From Martelella radicis (lineage in GTDB: Bacteria; Pseudomonadota; Alphaproteobacteria; Rhizobiales; Rhizobiaceae), in assembly GCF_014196625.1 (NCBI RefSeq), contig NZ_JACIDZ010000003.1, positions 62,001 through 126,000 of the forward strand: DNA of 64,000 nt, in the 5' to 3' direction. The notes under the pieces are model-generated. The model did no database searches. It was not told where the DNA came from and saw nothing but the letters and a program-made list of their open reading frames with translations. This document shows positions 53,723 to 62,981 of the stretch, piece after piece. Both the position numbers and the translations under genes were made by a program. Position 1 is the stretch's first letter, and the number at the start of each line of letters is the position of its first letter.

Positions 53723-54931
53723 ATGTGCGAGAATTGCAGGAGCGATGTTGAACATCTGAGCATCCATGGAACCTCGAGGCGCAAGCTGATGAAGGTCGGC
53801 ATGGGTCTTGCCGCCGGCGCGGTCGCCGTAACCGGCATGGCAGGCGCTGCGAGCGCGCAGGAGACATCGGTGGCCAACCGGACCGGTGCCCGCACCGTTG
53901 ACGGCTTCGGCGTGTTCGAGGCGGCCGGCCCTGTCCAGCGTTTCGACATTCCGCGCCGCGCGGCAGGTCCGAAGGATGTGGTAATCGAGACGATGTATTG
54001 CGGTCTCTGCCACTCCGATATCCATACCATTCGCGGTGAATGGGGCCCGATCCGCGCGCCGCTCGCCCCCGGTCACGAGATCGTCGGCCGGGTTATCGGT
54101 GTTGGTTCCGATGTCACCCGTTTCCGGGTCGGCGACATGGCGGGCGTCGGCTGCATGGTCAACAGTTGCGGCACCTGCGAGAACTGCCTTCAGGGCCTCG
54201 AACAATATTGCCTGAACGGCGCGACCTGGACCTATGGCTCCCCGGCGGACGTGCCCGGCGGTTATACCCAGGGCGGCTGGTCACGCGGTATCGTCGTCAC
54301 CGAGGATTTCGTCATCCGCATGCCGCAATCGGGCGACCATGCCGCCCGCGCGCCGCTGCTGTGCGCCGGCATCACCACCTTCTCGCCTCTGCAGCACTGG
54401 AAGATCGAGCCGGGCATGAGGATCGGCGTCAACGGTATCGGCGGACTGGGGCACATGGCGGTGAAGCTCGCTTCCGCCAAACGCGCGGACGTGACCATGT
54501 TCACCTCCACCGCCGAAAAGGTTTCCGATGCGGGAGCGCTCGGCGCGCGCGAAGCGGTGTTGACCTCGGATGAAGCGGCGATGCGGGCGCATGCCAGGCA
54601 GTATGACCTGCTGATCTCGACCATACCGCAAAGCTACCCGGTCGCGCCCTACCTTTCGCTTCTGGGGCTGGATGGCACGCTTGTCAGCGTTGGAACGCCG
54701 CTTGAACTGCAACAGACCATGGGCGGCAGCCTGTGGGGGCAGCGCCGGTCGATTGCCTCTTCGCTGATCGGCGGGATCCCCGAAACCCAGGAAGTCGTCG
54801 ACTATTGCGCCAGCCACAATATCAGCGCCGATATCGAACTGATCCGCCCTGACCAGATTGACGAGGCGATGAACCGCGTCGTCGGCAAGCAGGTCCGCTA
54901 CCGCTTCGTGATCGACCTGCAGGCGGCCTGA
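53723..54931 (+). CDS. Zinc-dependent alcohol dehydrogenase (cinnamyl/YahK type) with Tat signal
   Basis: A 402-residue medium-chain NADP-type alcohol dehydrogenase with an extra 45-residue leader. Residues 18-23 (SRRKLM) followed by a hydrophobic stretch and ASAQE form a twin-arginine signal. The enzyme domain has the catalytic zinc ligands in YCGLCHSDIHTIRG near residue 92 and PLAPGHEIVGRVIGVG near 113-128, structural zinc Cys in NSCGTCENCLQGLEQYC near 147-163, and the cofactor motif GVNGIGGLGHMAVKLA near 234. This matches the cinnamyl/aldehyde reductase group except for the export signal, odd because NADP(H) is not normally periplasmic. ATG 53723 has AAGGGGA upstream. Confidence 0.88.
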   Translation: MCENCRSDVEHLSIHGTSRRKLMKVGMGLAAGAVAVTGMAGAASAQETSVANRTGARTVDGFGVFEAAGPVQRFDIPRRAAGPKDVVIETMYCGLCHSDIHTIRGEWGPIRAPLAPGHEIVGRVIGVGSDVTRFRVGDMAGVGCMVNSCGTCENCLQGLEQYCLNGATWTYGSPADVPGGYTQGGWSRGIVVTEDFVIRMPQSGDHAARAPLLCAGITTFSPLQHWKIEPGMRIGVNGIGGLGHMAVKLASAKRADVTMFTSTAEKVSDAGALGAREAVLTSDEAAMRAHARQYDLLISTIPQSYPVAPYLSLLGLDGTLVSVGTPLELQQTMGGSLWGQRRSIASSLIGGIPETQEVVDYCASHNISADIELIRPDQIDEAMNRVVGKQVRYRFVIDLQAA

Positions 54932-55206
54932 CGCAGGTCCGGCCTTACCGGATCGGCCCGACGTTTCAGCGTGTTTGACCACGTTTCTGGGAGGCGTCGG
55001 CCACCCCGTCCCGGTGCTCCGCCTCACCTGGACGGGGTCGTTCCATCGTTCGTCTCCTCGGCGTTTCGATACTGCTTGCGTTTTCAATGTCAGTCCGGGG
55101 TATCGCTCACGCCTGACGCACGCTATGGAATCAGGAATGCTGCGCTGGCTATGGATACCTCCGGGTCTGGCCTGCCGCATTGATGATGACCTTCGGAGCG
55201 ACGGGA

Positions 55207-56853
55207 ATGGGTGAGGATCCTCAAGACGACAATGACGCACGCCGGCACGAGGCGCGCCTGCAGTTCCTGACCTGGGAGCGCAGACCCGAGGATATCGTTT
55301 CGCCCGCCCACCGGGCGCGCTGCGCCGCTCTTGCAAGAGACGCGGGCGCCGAGATCGATGAAACGGCCTATGTCGCCGAGAAGGCGGCCGTCTTCACGGA
55401 CAGGCTCTATCTTGGTCCGACATCCTACATTGCCGGTTATGCCGTCGTGCGCGGCGATATCAAGATCGGTGCGGACTGCACGGTCAATGCCTATGCCTGC
55501 CTTGCCGGGAAGGTGTCCTGCGGCAATCATGTGCGCATCGCCTCGCATGCGCAGATCATGGGATTCAATCATGGCTATGAGGACCCTGATGTCCCAATCT
55601 CCCGGCAACCGCATGAAAGCCGGGGCATCATCATAGAGGACGATGTCTGGATCGGGGCCAATGTGGTGGTTCTCGACGGCGTGCGCATCGGACGCGGCGC
55701 GGTGATTGCCGCCGGCGCCACCGTCACCCGCGATATCCCGCCCTATATGATCGCCGGCGGCGTGCCGGCAAAGCCGATCCGTCGGCGCGGCGAGAAACGC
55801 GCGAAGCCGGGTGCAGATATCGATGCCGCGCTCCAGACCGTCGGCGACAGGATCGGGGCGGAGTGGCGCGCGATTCTGGCCCGGAGCATGCGCGACGGCG
55901 TCTATGTTTCCCGCGAGGCCGACGGCAAGGAACGGCCGAGCATGCGCCACCTGTGTGACGCGATCGAAATTGCGGCCGGTCTCGACGAAAGGCCGGAGGG
56001 GCTCGACGTCGATGCCGCGATCGCCGCGCTGAAGGCCGTTCAGGACCCTGAGACAGGCCTTTTTCCCGATCCCGGCCAGCCGCCGAAACCGGGCTCGCCA
56101 CTGCGCGATGACGGGCTGGCGCTCTATAACGTGCTTTCGGTCGGCTATGCGCTGGAGCTGCTCGGCAGCCGGCCGGATCACAGGGTTTCGGCCGTCGAGC
56201 TTGACTCGCCCGAACTCTGCCTCTGGCTGGAGAGCCTGCCCTGGCGGACCAATGCCTGGGGCGCGGGCGCTGCCGTCGATGCGATCGGCACGGCGCTTTA
56301 TTTCAACGCCCGCTATTTTTCGACCGGCCGGGCGCGCGAGACGCTGTTCGGCTGGCTTGCGCTTCATGTCGACCGGGCAACCGGTCTCTGGGGTGCGCCC
56401 ACAGCGGCGGAAGGCCTGCTTCAGCCGGTCAACGGCTTCTACCGGCTGACGCGGGGCACGTATGCGCAGTTCGGCCTGCCGGTGCCATATCCTGAAGCGG
56501 CGATCAATTCCGTACTCGCCAACTACCGCAATCATGACGGCTTTGCCGGACCGGCCTATACGGCCTGCAACCTGCTCGATACGATCCATCCGCTTCTGAC
56601 CTGTCTTGCCCAGACGGATCACCGCCGTTCCGAGGCCGAGGCGGTGGCCCGTGCGATCATCGCCCGCGCGCCGGAACGATGGCAAGCTGATGCAGGCTTT
56701 GCCTTTGCCGACGGGCAGGAAGCGGGCCTGCAGGGAACTGAAATGTGGCTCTCGGTCATCCATCTGGCGGCGAAACTGCTGAAGAGCGAGGACGCGCTGG
56801 CCTATGTGCCGAAGGGCGTCCATCGCACGGCCGCCGTCGGCCTCGGTCTTTAG
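55207..56853 (+). CDS. Hexapeptide-repeat acyltransferase fused to an alpha/alpha-toroid-like domain
   Basis: A 548-residue two-part protein. Residues about 50-190 form a left-handed beta-helix acyltransferase: VRGDIKIGADCTVNAYACLA, then IASHAQIMGFNHG and DVWIGANVVVLDGVRIGRGA, VIAAGATVTRDIPPYMIAGG; the nearby His fits acetyl-CoA-type transferases. Residues about 215-540 look like an alpha/alpha barrel of the prenyltransferase/terpenoid-cyclase repeat kind (DPETGLFPDPGQPP, AWGAGAAVDAIGTALYFNARY, TGLWGAPTAAEG, GTEMWLSVIHLAAKLL), without a clear DXDD motif. GGAG before ATG 55207 supports this start; ATG 55183 and 55186 are also in frame. Followed by the ThuA-like gene 28 bases downstream. Product unknown. 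Confidence 0.75.
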   Translation: MGEDPQDDNDARRHEARLQFLTWERRPEDIVSPAHRARCAALARDAGAEIDETAYVAEKAAVFTDRLYLGPTSYIAGYAVVRGDIKIGADCTVNAYACLAGKVSCGNHVRIASHAQIMGFNHGYEDPDVPISRQPHESRGIIIEDDVWIGANVVVLDGVRIGRGAVIAAGATVTRDIPPYMIAGGVPAKPIRRRGEKRAKPGADIDAALQTVGDRIGAEWRAILARSMRDGVYVSREADGKERPSMRHLCDAIEIAAGLDERPEGLDVDAAIAALKAVQDPETGLFPDPGQPPKPGSPLRDDGLALYNVLSVGYALELLGSRPDHRVSAVELDSPELCLWLESLPWRTNAWGAGAAVDAIGTALYFNARYFSTGRARETLFGWLALHVDRATGLWGAPTAAEGLLQPVNGFYRLTRGTYAQFGLPVPYPEAAINSVLANYRNHDGFAGPAYTACNLLDTIHPLLTCLAQTDHRRSEAEAVARAIIARAPERWQADAGFAFADGQEAGLQGTEMWLSVIHLAAKLLKSEDALAYVPKGVHRTAAVGLGL

Positions 56854-56881
56854 CGCGCCGATTGAAGGGAAGGAGACAGCC

Positions 56882-57535
56882 ATGACAAGGCGAAAGGCGC
56901 TTGTGGTTTATGGCGGCATGGCGCTGCACACGCCGAAGGAGGGCGCGGAGACGGTCCGCGATATTCTGGAGGCCCATGACTTCGCGGTCGATGTCACCGA
57001 CGACTATGACGCGCTCGGCGCCGATGATGTCGGGACGAACGCCCTTGTGGTGCCGGTGATCACCGATGGCGAGCTTTCAAAGGAGAAAATGGCGAAGCTG
57101 ATTGGCGCCGTTCAGGCAGGCACGGGGCTTGCCGGCTACCATATGGGGCTTGCGACAAGCTTTCGCGCCAGCGTGCCGTTCCGCTATGCCGCAAGCTGCT
57201 ACTGGGTCTCCCATCCCGGCGACATCATCACCTATCGGGTCGATGTGACCCGCCCCGATCATCCGATCATGGACGGCATCGGGAGTTTCGAGCACACTTC
57301 CGAGCAATATTACCTGAACTACGACCCGGCGGTGGAGGTGCTGGCGACCACCACCTTCTCCGGCGCGTTCCATCCCTGGCGCAAGAATGTGGTCATGCCG
57401 GTGGTCTTCACCACGACGCATGGCAAGGGCCGCGTTTTCTACTCCTCGCTTGGTCACACGGCCGCTGAGCTCGAAATCCCCGATGTGCGCGCCATATTGA
57501 CTCGTGGACTGCTGTGGGCCGCCCGGGCGCTCTGA
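56882..57535 (+). CDS. ThuA-like domain protein
   Basis: A 217-residue flavodoxin/GATase-like ThuA family protein, associated with trehalose or other sugar utilisation in rhizobia. It starts RKALVVYGGMALHTPKEGAE, has VPVITDGELSKEKMAKLIGAV near residue 60, GTGLAGYHMGLATSFRA near 80-96, and ends with TTHGKGRVFYSSLGHTAAELE near 180-200, typical for ThuA. AAGGAGA precedes ATG 56882. It forms an operon with the acyltransferase-toroid fusion. Without a ThuB partner, the disaccharide role is uncertain. Confidence 0.83.
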   Translation: MTRRKALVVYGGMALHTPKEGAETVRDILEAHDFAVDVTDDYDALGADDVGTNALVVPVITDGELSKEKMAKLIGAVQAGTGLAGYHMGLATSFRASVPFRYAASCYWVSHPGDIITYRVDVTRPDHPIMDGIGSFEHTSEQYYLNYDPAVEVLATTTFSGAFHPWRKNVVMPVVFTTTHGKGRVFYSSLGHTAAELEIPDVRAILTRGLLWAARAL

Positions 57536-57584
57536 TCGGCAGCGTGTTTTCGGGGGCGCACTCTCAAACAGAAAGGAAATACTG

Positions 57585-58223
57585 ATGAAGCTTTATGTTT
57601 ATGACCATTGCCCATTCTGCGTGAGAGCCCGGATGCCCTTCGGGCTGAAGAACATCCCCTTCGAGCTTGCCTTCATGGCGAATGATGACGAGGAAACGCC
57701 GATCCGGATGATCGGCAAGAAGATGGCGCCGATCCTCGAGGATGATGACGGGCATATGGCTGAAAGCCTCGATATCGTTCACAAGGTTGACAGCCTCTCG
57801 GGCGAGCGCCTGTTTGCCGGCACGCCGCGCAAGGAGATCACCGACTGGCTGAAGACCTGGGGCAGCACCGTCAACGCGCTGGTGATCCCGCGCACGCCGG
57901 ATCCGGTCTTTCCCGAGTTCAGGACCGCTTCGGCCCGCGCCTATTTCACCGAAAAGAAGGAGGCCACCTTCGGCGCCTTCGACGGGCTTCTGGCCGAAAC
58001 CGAAACCCACAAGGCCGAGATCCTGAAAGGTCTTGGCGCGCTGTCGTCCTTCCTGCCCGACGCCGAAGCCTCGACCATCGACGACATCATGCTGTTTCCG
58101 ACGCTGCGCTCGCTTTCGATCGTGCCGGATCTTGCCGTGCCCGAGCCGGTGGAAGCCTACCGCACCCGCATGGCGGAGCGCTGCGGCGTGCCGCTGGTGA
58201 GCGAACTGCGCAAGGCGGCCTGA
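57585..58223 (+). CDS. grxB: Glutaredoxin 2
   Basis: A 212-residue GST-fold glutaredoxin that reduces glutathione-mixed disulfides. It starts KLYVYDHCPFCVRARMPFGL with the CPFC active site at residues 8-11, then KMAPILEDDDGHMAESLDIVHKVD near 45-68 (cis-Pro and the glutathione-binding ESLDIV). The C-terminal helical GST-like domain contains TIDDIMLFPTLRSLSIV near 170. AAAGGAAA precedes ATG 57585. Convergent with the Kef-type antiporter, which is itself glutathione-linked in some bacteria. Confidence 0.93.
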   Translation: MKLYVYDHCPFCVRARMPFGLKNIPFELAFMANDDEETPIRMIGKKMAPILEDDDGHMAESLDIVHKVDSLSGERLFAGTPRKEITDWLKTWGSTVNALVIPRTPDPVFPEFRTASARAYFTEKKEATFGAFDGLLAETETHKAEILKGLGALSSFLPDAEASTIDDIMLFPTLRSLSIVPDLAVPEPVEAYRTRMAERCGVPLVSELRKAA

Positions 58224-58229
58224 GGTCGT

Positions 58230-60038
58230 TCAGGCCATATCCTTGCCGGTGACCTTGACAGTGGGGTCGAAGCGGTTGCGTTTCGGTCGCATCAGCGGCT
58301 CCGGGCTGACGGGGTGGGTATGGAGCATGTCCGAACCGGCCATGATGCCCTCCACCGCCTGAATCTCGAGCCGCTTGGCGTCGCGGCGGCGAATGTCGTC
58401 GGTGATCGCGGTCGCCTCGTCCTCGCCGGTGCCGAGCGCGATCAGCGTCTCCTTGCCGAAGGCGAGGCCCGATTCGAGCGTCTCGCGCAACTCATATTCG
58501 ACGCCGCGCTGACGCAGCGCCAGCGTGTGGCCCCGGTCATAGGAGCGTGCATAGATGTGGGCGCGCGGGAAATTCTCCTGCACCACGTCGATCACGCGGT
58601 CCGTGATCTCGCGCTTCTGGGTGCACACGGCGACGATCTTCGCCTTTTCGATGCCGGCGGCGACGAGAACTTCCTTGCGGGTGCCGTCGCCGAAATAGAT
58701 GTGGAAGCCGAAGGCAGACGCCTGCCGGATGCGCTCCGCCGAATAATCGATGATGGTGACGTCGCGTCCGCTCGCCAGAAGGATCTGCGCGGCGATCTGG
58801 CCGAAGCGGGAGAAGCCGACCATCAGCACGTCGGCATCGGCCCCGTCGAAATCCTCCTCCATTTCTTCATGACCCTCCTGACGGCTGGTCAGCCGTTCGG
58901 CAAGCCGCACGCAAAGTGGTGTGGCGACCATCGACAGCGTCACAACCGCGATCAGCACCGAGGCGATGGCATTCGAAAGAACCCCTGCCGCCGCCGCCGT
59001 CGAGAACATCACGAAGCCGAATTCGCCGCCTTGCGGCAGAAGAGCGGCAATGCGGACCGCCTCGTCATGAGCCGAGCCGGAAATGCGACATAGCCCGTAG
59101 ATGACGGCAGCCTTGACGGCAATCAGCACGGGCACGGCGATGACGATGAGCAGGAGATTCTCGTAGACGACGTCAAGTTCGAGCGAGAGGCCGACGGCGA
59201 TGAAGAAGATCGAGAGGAATACGCCCCTGAAGGGCTCGATATCGGCCTCGAGCTCATGGCGGTAGGATGATTCGGCAAGCATGACCCCGGCAAGGAACGC
59301 GCCCATCGCCATCGAGAGCCCGACCATCTGCATGGCCATGGCCGACCCGATGACAAGGAAGAGCGCGGCGACGATCATCACCTCGCGCGCGCCTGTGGCG
59401 GCGATGATCTGGAAAACCGGCGTCAGCACATAGCGGCCGGCGGCGATCATCAGCGCGACCACCAGAAGCGCAAGCGCGGCACTCGTCAGCATGTCGGAGG
59501 TCGTCGCCTCCTCGACGCCGCCGCCGAGGATGCTGACAAGCGCCAGAAGCGGGACGATGGCGATATCCTGAAACAGCAGCATGGAGAAGGACCGCTGGCC
59601 GTAGCGCGTGTTGACGTCGCCGCTATCGTCGAGGATCTGCATGGCGAAGGCCGTCGACGACAGGGCGAGGCCGGAGCCGGCGATCACCGCGGCGCTCCAG
59701 TTGCCGACGCCGCCGAGATAGGCAAGCGGGACGAGGATCGCGCCGGTGACCGCGACCTGGGCGAGGCCAAGGCCGAAAATATCCTTGCGCATGGTCCACA
59801 GCCGCGCCGGTTTCAGTTCGAGTCCGATCATGAACAGCAGGAAAACGATGCCAAGCTCGGCGACGTGAAGAACCTCTTCGCCATTCGTGATGCGCTGCAG
59901 AACGGGGCCGATGATCACGCCGCCGGCGAGATAGCCTAGAACCGTGCCGAGCCCCAGCCGCTTGAAGATCGGCGCGGCAATCGCGGCCGCTCCCAGCATC
60001 CATACGGTTTCGGTGAAGAGGCTCTGCGACGTCGCCAT
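58230..60038 (-). CDS. CPA2 family monovalent cation:proton antiporter, KefB/KefC type
   Basis: A 602-residue potassium efflux antiporter. Twelve or thirteen membrane helices occupy residues about 10-385 (for example LGYLAGGVIIGPVLQRI near 35, LGIVFLLFMIGLELKPARLW near 62 with the Kef-typical GLEL, MAMGAFLAGVMLAESSYRHELEAD near 245). The cytoplasmic RCK_N domain follows from about 410 (ADVLMVGFSRFGQIAAQILLAS, IDYSAERIRQA, FGDGTRKEVLVAAGIEKA). Such transporters release potassium under electrophile stress. It shares a convergent end with grxB, compatible with glutathione-adduct gating. ATG 60038 begins the product. Confidence 0.92.
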   Translation of the reverse strand: MATSQSLFTETVWMLGAAAIAAPIFKRLGLGTVLGYLAGGVIIGPVLQRITNGEEVLHVAELGIVFLLFMIGLELKPARLWTMRKDIFGLGLAQVAVTGAILVPLAYLGGVGNWSAAVIAGSGLALSSTAFAMQILDDSGDVNTRYGQRSFSMLLFQDIAIVPLLALVSILGGGVEEATTSDMLTSAALALLVVALMIAAGRYVLTPVFQIIAATGAREVMIVAALFLVIGSAMAMQMVGLSMAMGAFLAGVMLAESSYRHELEADIEPFRGVFLSIFFIAVGLSLELDVVYENLLLIVIAVPVLIAVKAAVIYGLCRISGSAHDEAVRIAALLPQGGEFGFVMFSTAAAAGVLSNAIASVLIAVVTLSMVATPLCVRLAERLTSRQEGHEEMEEDFDGADADVLMVGFSRFGQIAAQILLASGRDVTIIDYSAERIRQASAFGFHIYFGDGTRKEVLVAAGIEKAKIVAVCTQKREITDRVIDVVQENFPRAHIYARSYDRGHTLALRQRGVEYELRETLESGLAFGKETLIALGTGEDEATAITDDIRRRDAKRLEIQAVEGIMAGSDMLHTHPVSPEPLMRPKRNRFDPTVKVTGKDMA

Positions 60039-60135
60039 TTACTGGTCCCTGAATGTGAAGAAATCGAACGACCGGAGTGAACGATACTTGATGCGATGGA
60101 AAGTGAACAATAAATGGAAGCCCAAGGAAAGGCCA

Positions 60136-61497
60136 ATGCCCATGTCATCGAAACTATCGCACAAAGATTCCGGTCAACTGATCGAGAGCGCGGCGCGGAT
60201 CCTCGCGGTTGCGAAACGAAAAGGCGCCGACGCTGCCGATGTGGTCGTCTCCGAAGGGGCGTCCAACAGCGTCTCGGTGCGCGAGGGAAAGCGCGAAAAC
60301 GCGCAGGCCTCCGAAAACCGGGGTTTTTCGCTGCGCGTGTTCTCCGGCGCGAAGGTCGCCAGCGTCTCGACCAATACGGATGACGATGTCGAAACGCTGG
60401 TGGACAGGGCTTTGGCCATGGCGAGGGTCTCGCCGGAAGATCCTTTCGCAAGCCTTGCCGAGCCCGACCGGCTGGCGCGCGATGTGCCGGATCTCGATCT
60501 TTATGATCCGACCGAGGTTTCGACCGAGACGCTCGTCGCCCGCGCGCTCGCCGCCGAGGAAGCGGCGCTTTCGGTAAAAGGCGTGACGAGGAGTTCCGGC
60601 GCCGGGGCGGCGCACGGCGAAGTCGCCTTCGCGCTGGTGACCTCGGACGGGTTTTCCGGCGGCTATCGCCGATCCTACTCATCCACCTCGGTCTCCGTCG
60701 TCGCGGGAGAGGGCACAGGCATGCAGCGCGACCATGACAGCGACGCGCGTTCCCATGACGGCGATCTGCGCCCAGCCGCGGAGATCGGCCTGGAAGCCGG
60801 CGAACGCGCGGTCGCGCGGCTTTCCCCGCGCCAGCTCGAGACCCGCAAGGGCGCGGCCGTGTTGTTCGAGGCCAAGCAGGCGCGCAGCCTTCTCGGCCAT
60901 CTGGCCGGCGCGATCTCGGGCTCTGCCGTTGCCCGCAAGACCAGTTTCCTGCGCGACAGGCTCGGCAAAGAGGTCTTGAAGGCCGGCGTGAATGTGATCG
61001 ACGACCCGTCGATCCTGCGTGGCGCGGGCTCCCAGCCATTTGATGGCGAGGGCGTGGAAAGCCGCAGGCTGGCAATGGTCGAGGACGGCGTGCTGCAGCA
61101 GTGGTTCCTGTCCACCGCGCTTGGGTGCGAACTGGGTTTTGAGACAAACGGGCGCGGCTCGCGCGCGGGCAATTCGCTTTCCGCGTCTCCGACCAATCTT
61201 TCCCTGGAGCCGGGCGAAAAAAGTCCGGAGGAGCTGATGCGGGAGATCGGGACCGGTCTCTACGTGACCGAACTGATCGGCCAGGGCGTCAACATGGTGA
61301 CCGGCGAATATTCGCGCGGAGCCAGCGGTTTCTGGATCGAGAACGGCGAGATCGCCTATCCGGTCTCACAGGTCACGATCGCGGGCAATCTCAAGGACAT
61401 GTTCATGGCAATGACGCCGGCAAACGATATCGACCGGCTTTATTCGATCGCGGCTCCGAGCGTTTTGGTCGAGGGGCTGACGCTGGCCGGTCGCTAG
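60136..61497 (+). CDS. pmbA: PmbA/TldD family metalloprotease subunit
   Basis: A 453-residue TldD/PmbA family protein (PmbA = TldE), the non-metal subunit of a heterodimeric protease maturing small peptides such as microcins or CcdA. It has GADAADVVVSEGASNSVSVREGK near residue 30-52, GFSLRVFSGAKVASVSTN near 62, LFEAKQARSLLGHLAGAISGSA near 240, GGEGVESRRLAMVEDGVLQQW-like DGEGVESRR near 305, and GANMVTGEYSRGASGFWIENGE-like SRGASGFWIENGEI near 400. It lacks the HEXXXH zinc motif of TldD, as expected for PmbA. ATG 60136 has AAGGA seven bases upstream; 60142 is an alternative. Confidence 0.9.
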   Translation: MPMSSKLSHKDSGQLIESAARILAVAKRKGADAADVVVSEGASNSVSVREGKRENAQASENRGFSLRVFSGAKVASVSTNTDDDVETLVDRALAMARVSPEDPFASLAEPDRLARDVPDLDLYDPTEVSTETLVARALAAEEAALSVKGVTRSSGAGAAHGEVAFALVTSDGFSGGYRRSYSSTSVSVVAGEGTGMQRDHDSDARSHDGDLRPAAEIGLEAGERAVARLSPRQLETRKGAAVLFEAKQARSLLGHLAGAISGSAVARKTSFLRDRLGKEVLKAGVNVIDDPSILRGAGSQPFDGEGVESRRLAMVEDGVLQQWFLSTALGCELGFETNGRGSRAGNSLSASPTNLSLEPGEKSPEELMREIGTGLYVTELIGQGVNMVTGEYSRGASGFWIENGEIAYPVSQVTIAGNLKDMFMAMTPANDIDRLYSIAAPSVLVEGLTLAGR

Positions 61498-61593
61498 GTG
61501 TGATCTCGCAAAATTTTCGAAACGCTCTATATCTCCATCTCGTTCGAATGCGGCCTGAAGGGCCGATTGACCGGGGCGGTCCCGGAAAGGCAG

Positions 61594-62424
61594 ATGCGAT
61601 TGACCGACTATGAAACCACCGGCGACGACTGGTCTTCCGATCTCGCGCTCATCGAAAGCGCCGCTCGCGAGGCCGGCGCTGTTGCGCTTTCCCATTTCGG
61701 ACAAGACCCGGAGGTCTGGTGGAAGAATGGCGGCCAGTCGCCCGTAAGCGCGGCGGATTATGCCGCGAATGAATGTCTAGAGTCGATCCTGACGAAGGCG
61801 CGCCCGGATTATGGCTGGCTTTCGGAGGAGAGTCAGGATGACCTGAAGCGGCTGGACAAGGAGCGGGCCTTCGTCGTTGATCCCATCGATGGCACGCGCG
61901 GTTTTCTCGGCGGGCAGACCAATTGGGTTGTCAGCGTCGCCGTTGTCAGCGGCAAGCGGCCTGTTGCCGGCGTTCTTGTGGCGCCCGCCCTCGGCGATAT
62001 TTACACCGCGATGGAAGGCGGGCCCGCCATGCTGAACGGCGTGGCGATCCACGCGGCTGACGGCGATGTCGGGGCCGGCGATGAGCAGCTTGAGCTTTGC
62101 CTCCCGGCGAGCCTTGCCGACCGCTTCCACCCGCGTTTTCGAAAACGGCTGAAACGTGCCGCCTATATCCCATCGCTTGCCTATCGTCTTGCGCTCGTTG
62201 CCGAAGGCCGGCTCGACGGTACGCTGGTCAGGCCGAATTCCCATGACTGGGACCTTGCCGCTGCCGATATCATCCTCGCGCGGGCCGGCGCGGCGCTTCT
62301 CGATGACAAGGGCAGGGCGCTTACCTATAATCGTTCCGGCGTGCGTCACGGCACGCTTTTTGCCGGCAACCGGCGACTGGTCGGCACGCTGTTGCGGCAA
62401 TTCGGCCCGCCCGGGCAATCTTGA
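61594..62424 (+). CDS. Inositol monophosphatase family phosphatase (CysQ/ImpA-like)
   Basis: A 276-residue Mg-dependent lithium-sensitive phosphatase. Ligand motifs are SEESQD near residue 76 (Glu), VDPIDGTRGFLGGQTNWVVSVAVV near 91-114 (the DPIDGT hallmark), and HDWDLAAADIILARAGAAL near 217-235 (second metal Asp). CysQ-type enzymes remove phosphate from 3'-phosphoadenosine 5'-phosphate; others act on inositol phosphate. In rhizobia this gene precedes DUF4170 and waaA, so a role in envelope sugar metabolism is possible. GGAAAGG precedes ATG 61594; the TTG at 61567 is less likely. Confidence 0.88.
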   Translation: MRLTDYETTGDDWSSDLALIESAAREAGAVALSHFGQDPEVWWKNGGQSPVSAADYAANECLESILTKARPDYGWLSEESQDDLKRLDKERAFVVDPIDGTRGFLGGQTNWVVSVAVVSGKRPVAGVLVAPALGDIYTAMEGGPAMLNGVAIHAADGDVGAGDEQLELCLPASLADRFHPRFRKRLKRAAYIPSLAYRLALVAEGRLDGTLVRPNSHDWDLAAADIILARAGAALLDDKGRALTYNRSGVRHGTLFAGNRRLVGTLLRQFGPPGQS

Positions 62425-62491
62425 CAAGAGCAAGCAAACCTTCGACACACTGCGCGAAGGATTTGAGGCAAACGAAACAGTGAGGCTTATC

Positions 62492-62725
62492 ATGGCTGAT
62501 ACGGTTGAAAACAAGCAGCTTCTGCATCTCGTCTTCGGCGGCGAGCTTGAAAGCCTGCAAAGCATGAAGTTCACGGATCTCGATGCGCTCGATATCGTGG
62601 GTATCTATCCCAATTATGCCAGCGCGCACGCGGCCTGGAAGTCCAAGGCACAGCAGACCGTCGACAATGCCCATATGCGCTACTTCATCGTCCATCTGCA
62701 TCGCCTGCTCGACCCCGAAAGCTGA
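62492..62725 (+). CDS. DUF4170 family protein
   Basis: A 77-residue alphaproteobacterial protein that starts ADTVENKQLLHLVFGGELES, has MKFTDLDALDIVGIYPNYASAH in the middle, a WKSKAQQTVDNAHMRYFIVHL segment, and ends HRLLDPES. It matches DUF4170, a conserved soluble protein found next to waaA in many Hyphomicrobiales; function unknown. GAGG lies seven bases upstream of ATG 62492. The frame continues upstream to 62156 only as a shadow of the phosphatase gene. Confidence 0.88.
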   Translation: MADTVENKQLLHLVFGGELESLQSMKFTDLDALDIVGIYPNYASAHAAWKSKAQQTVDNAHMRYFIVHLHRLLDPES

Positions 62726-62981
62726 TTTTTGAGGCGGTGACTCCATTTTTTCGCCGCAACGGTATGCTCTAGAAAATTCTGCGAATAAGCGAAGTCTGTA
62801 TGAGTACAGGCAGGCGTTACTTTGCGTTTGCTGTTGAATGCATCGGTAAAACCGCATTTTTTGAAATTGTTGGCGTGGTCCGGATTCCCGCTTGATGGTA
62901 TTTCTATATGCAGGTGATTCGCGTTTTGGTAGCGGTGCGGCTGCCTGTCCTTAGGTTTTGAACGGGGATGCGGACGAAAGT

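Noticed and set aside
62735-62760. T-rich stretch after DUF4170 as intrinsic terminator
   Set aside because: The preceding stem is only three or four base pairs, too weak to claim.
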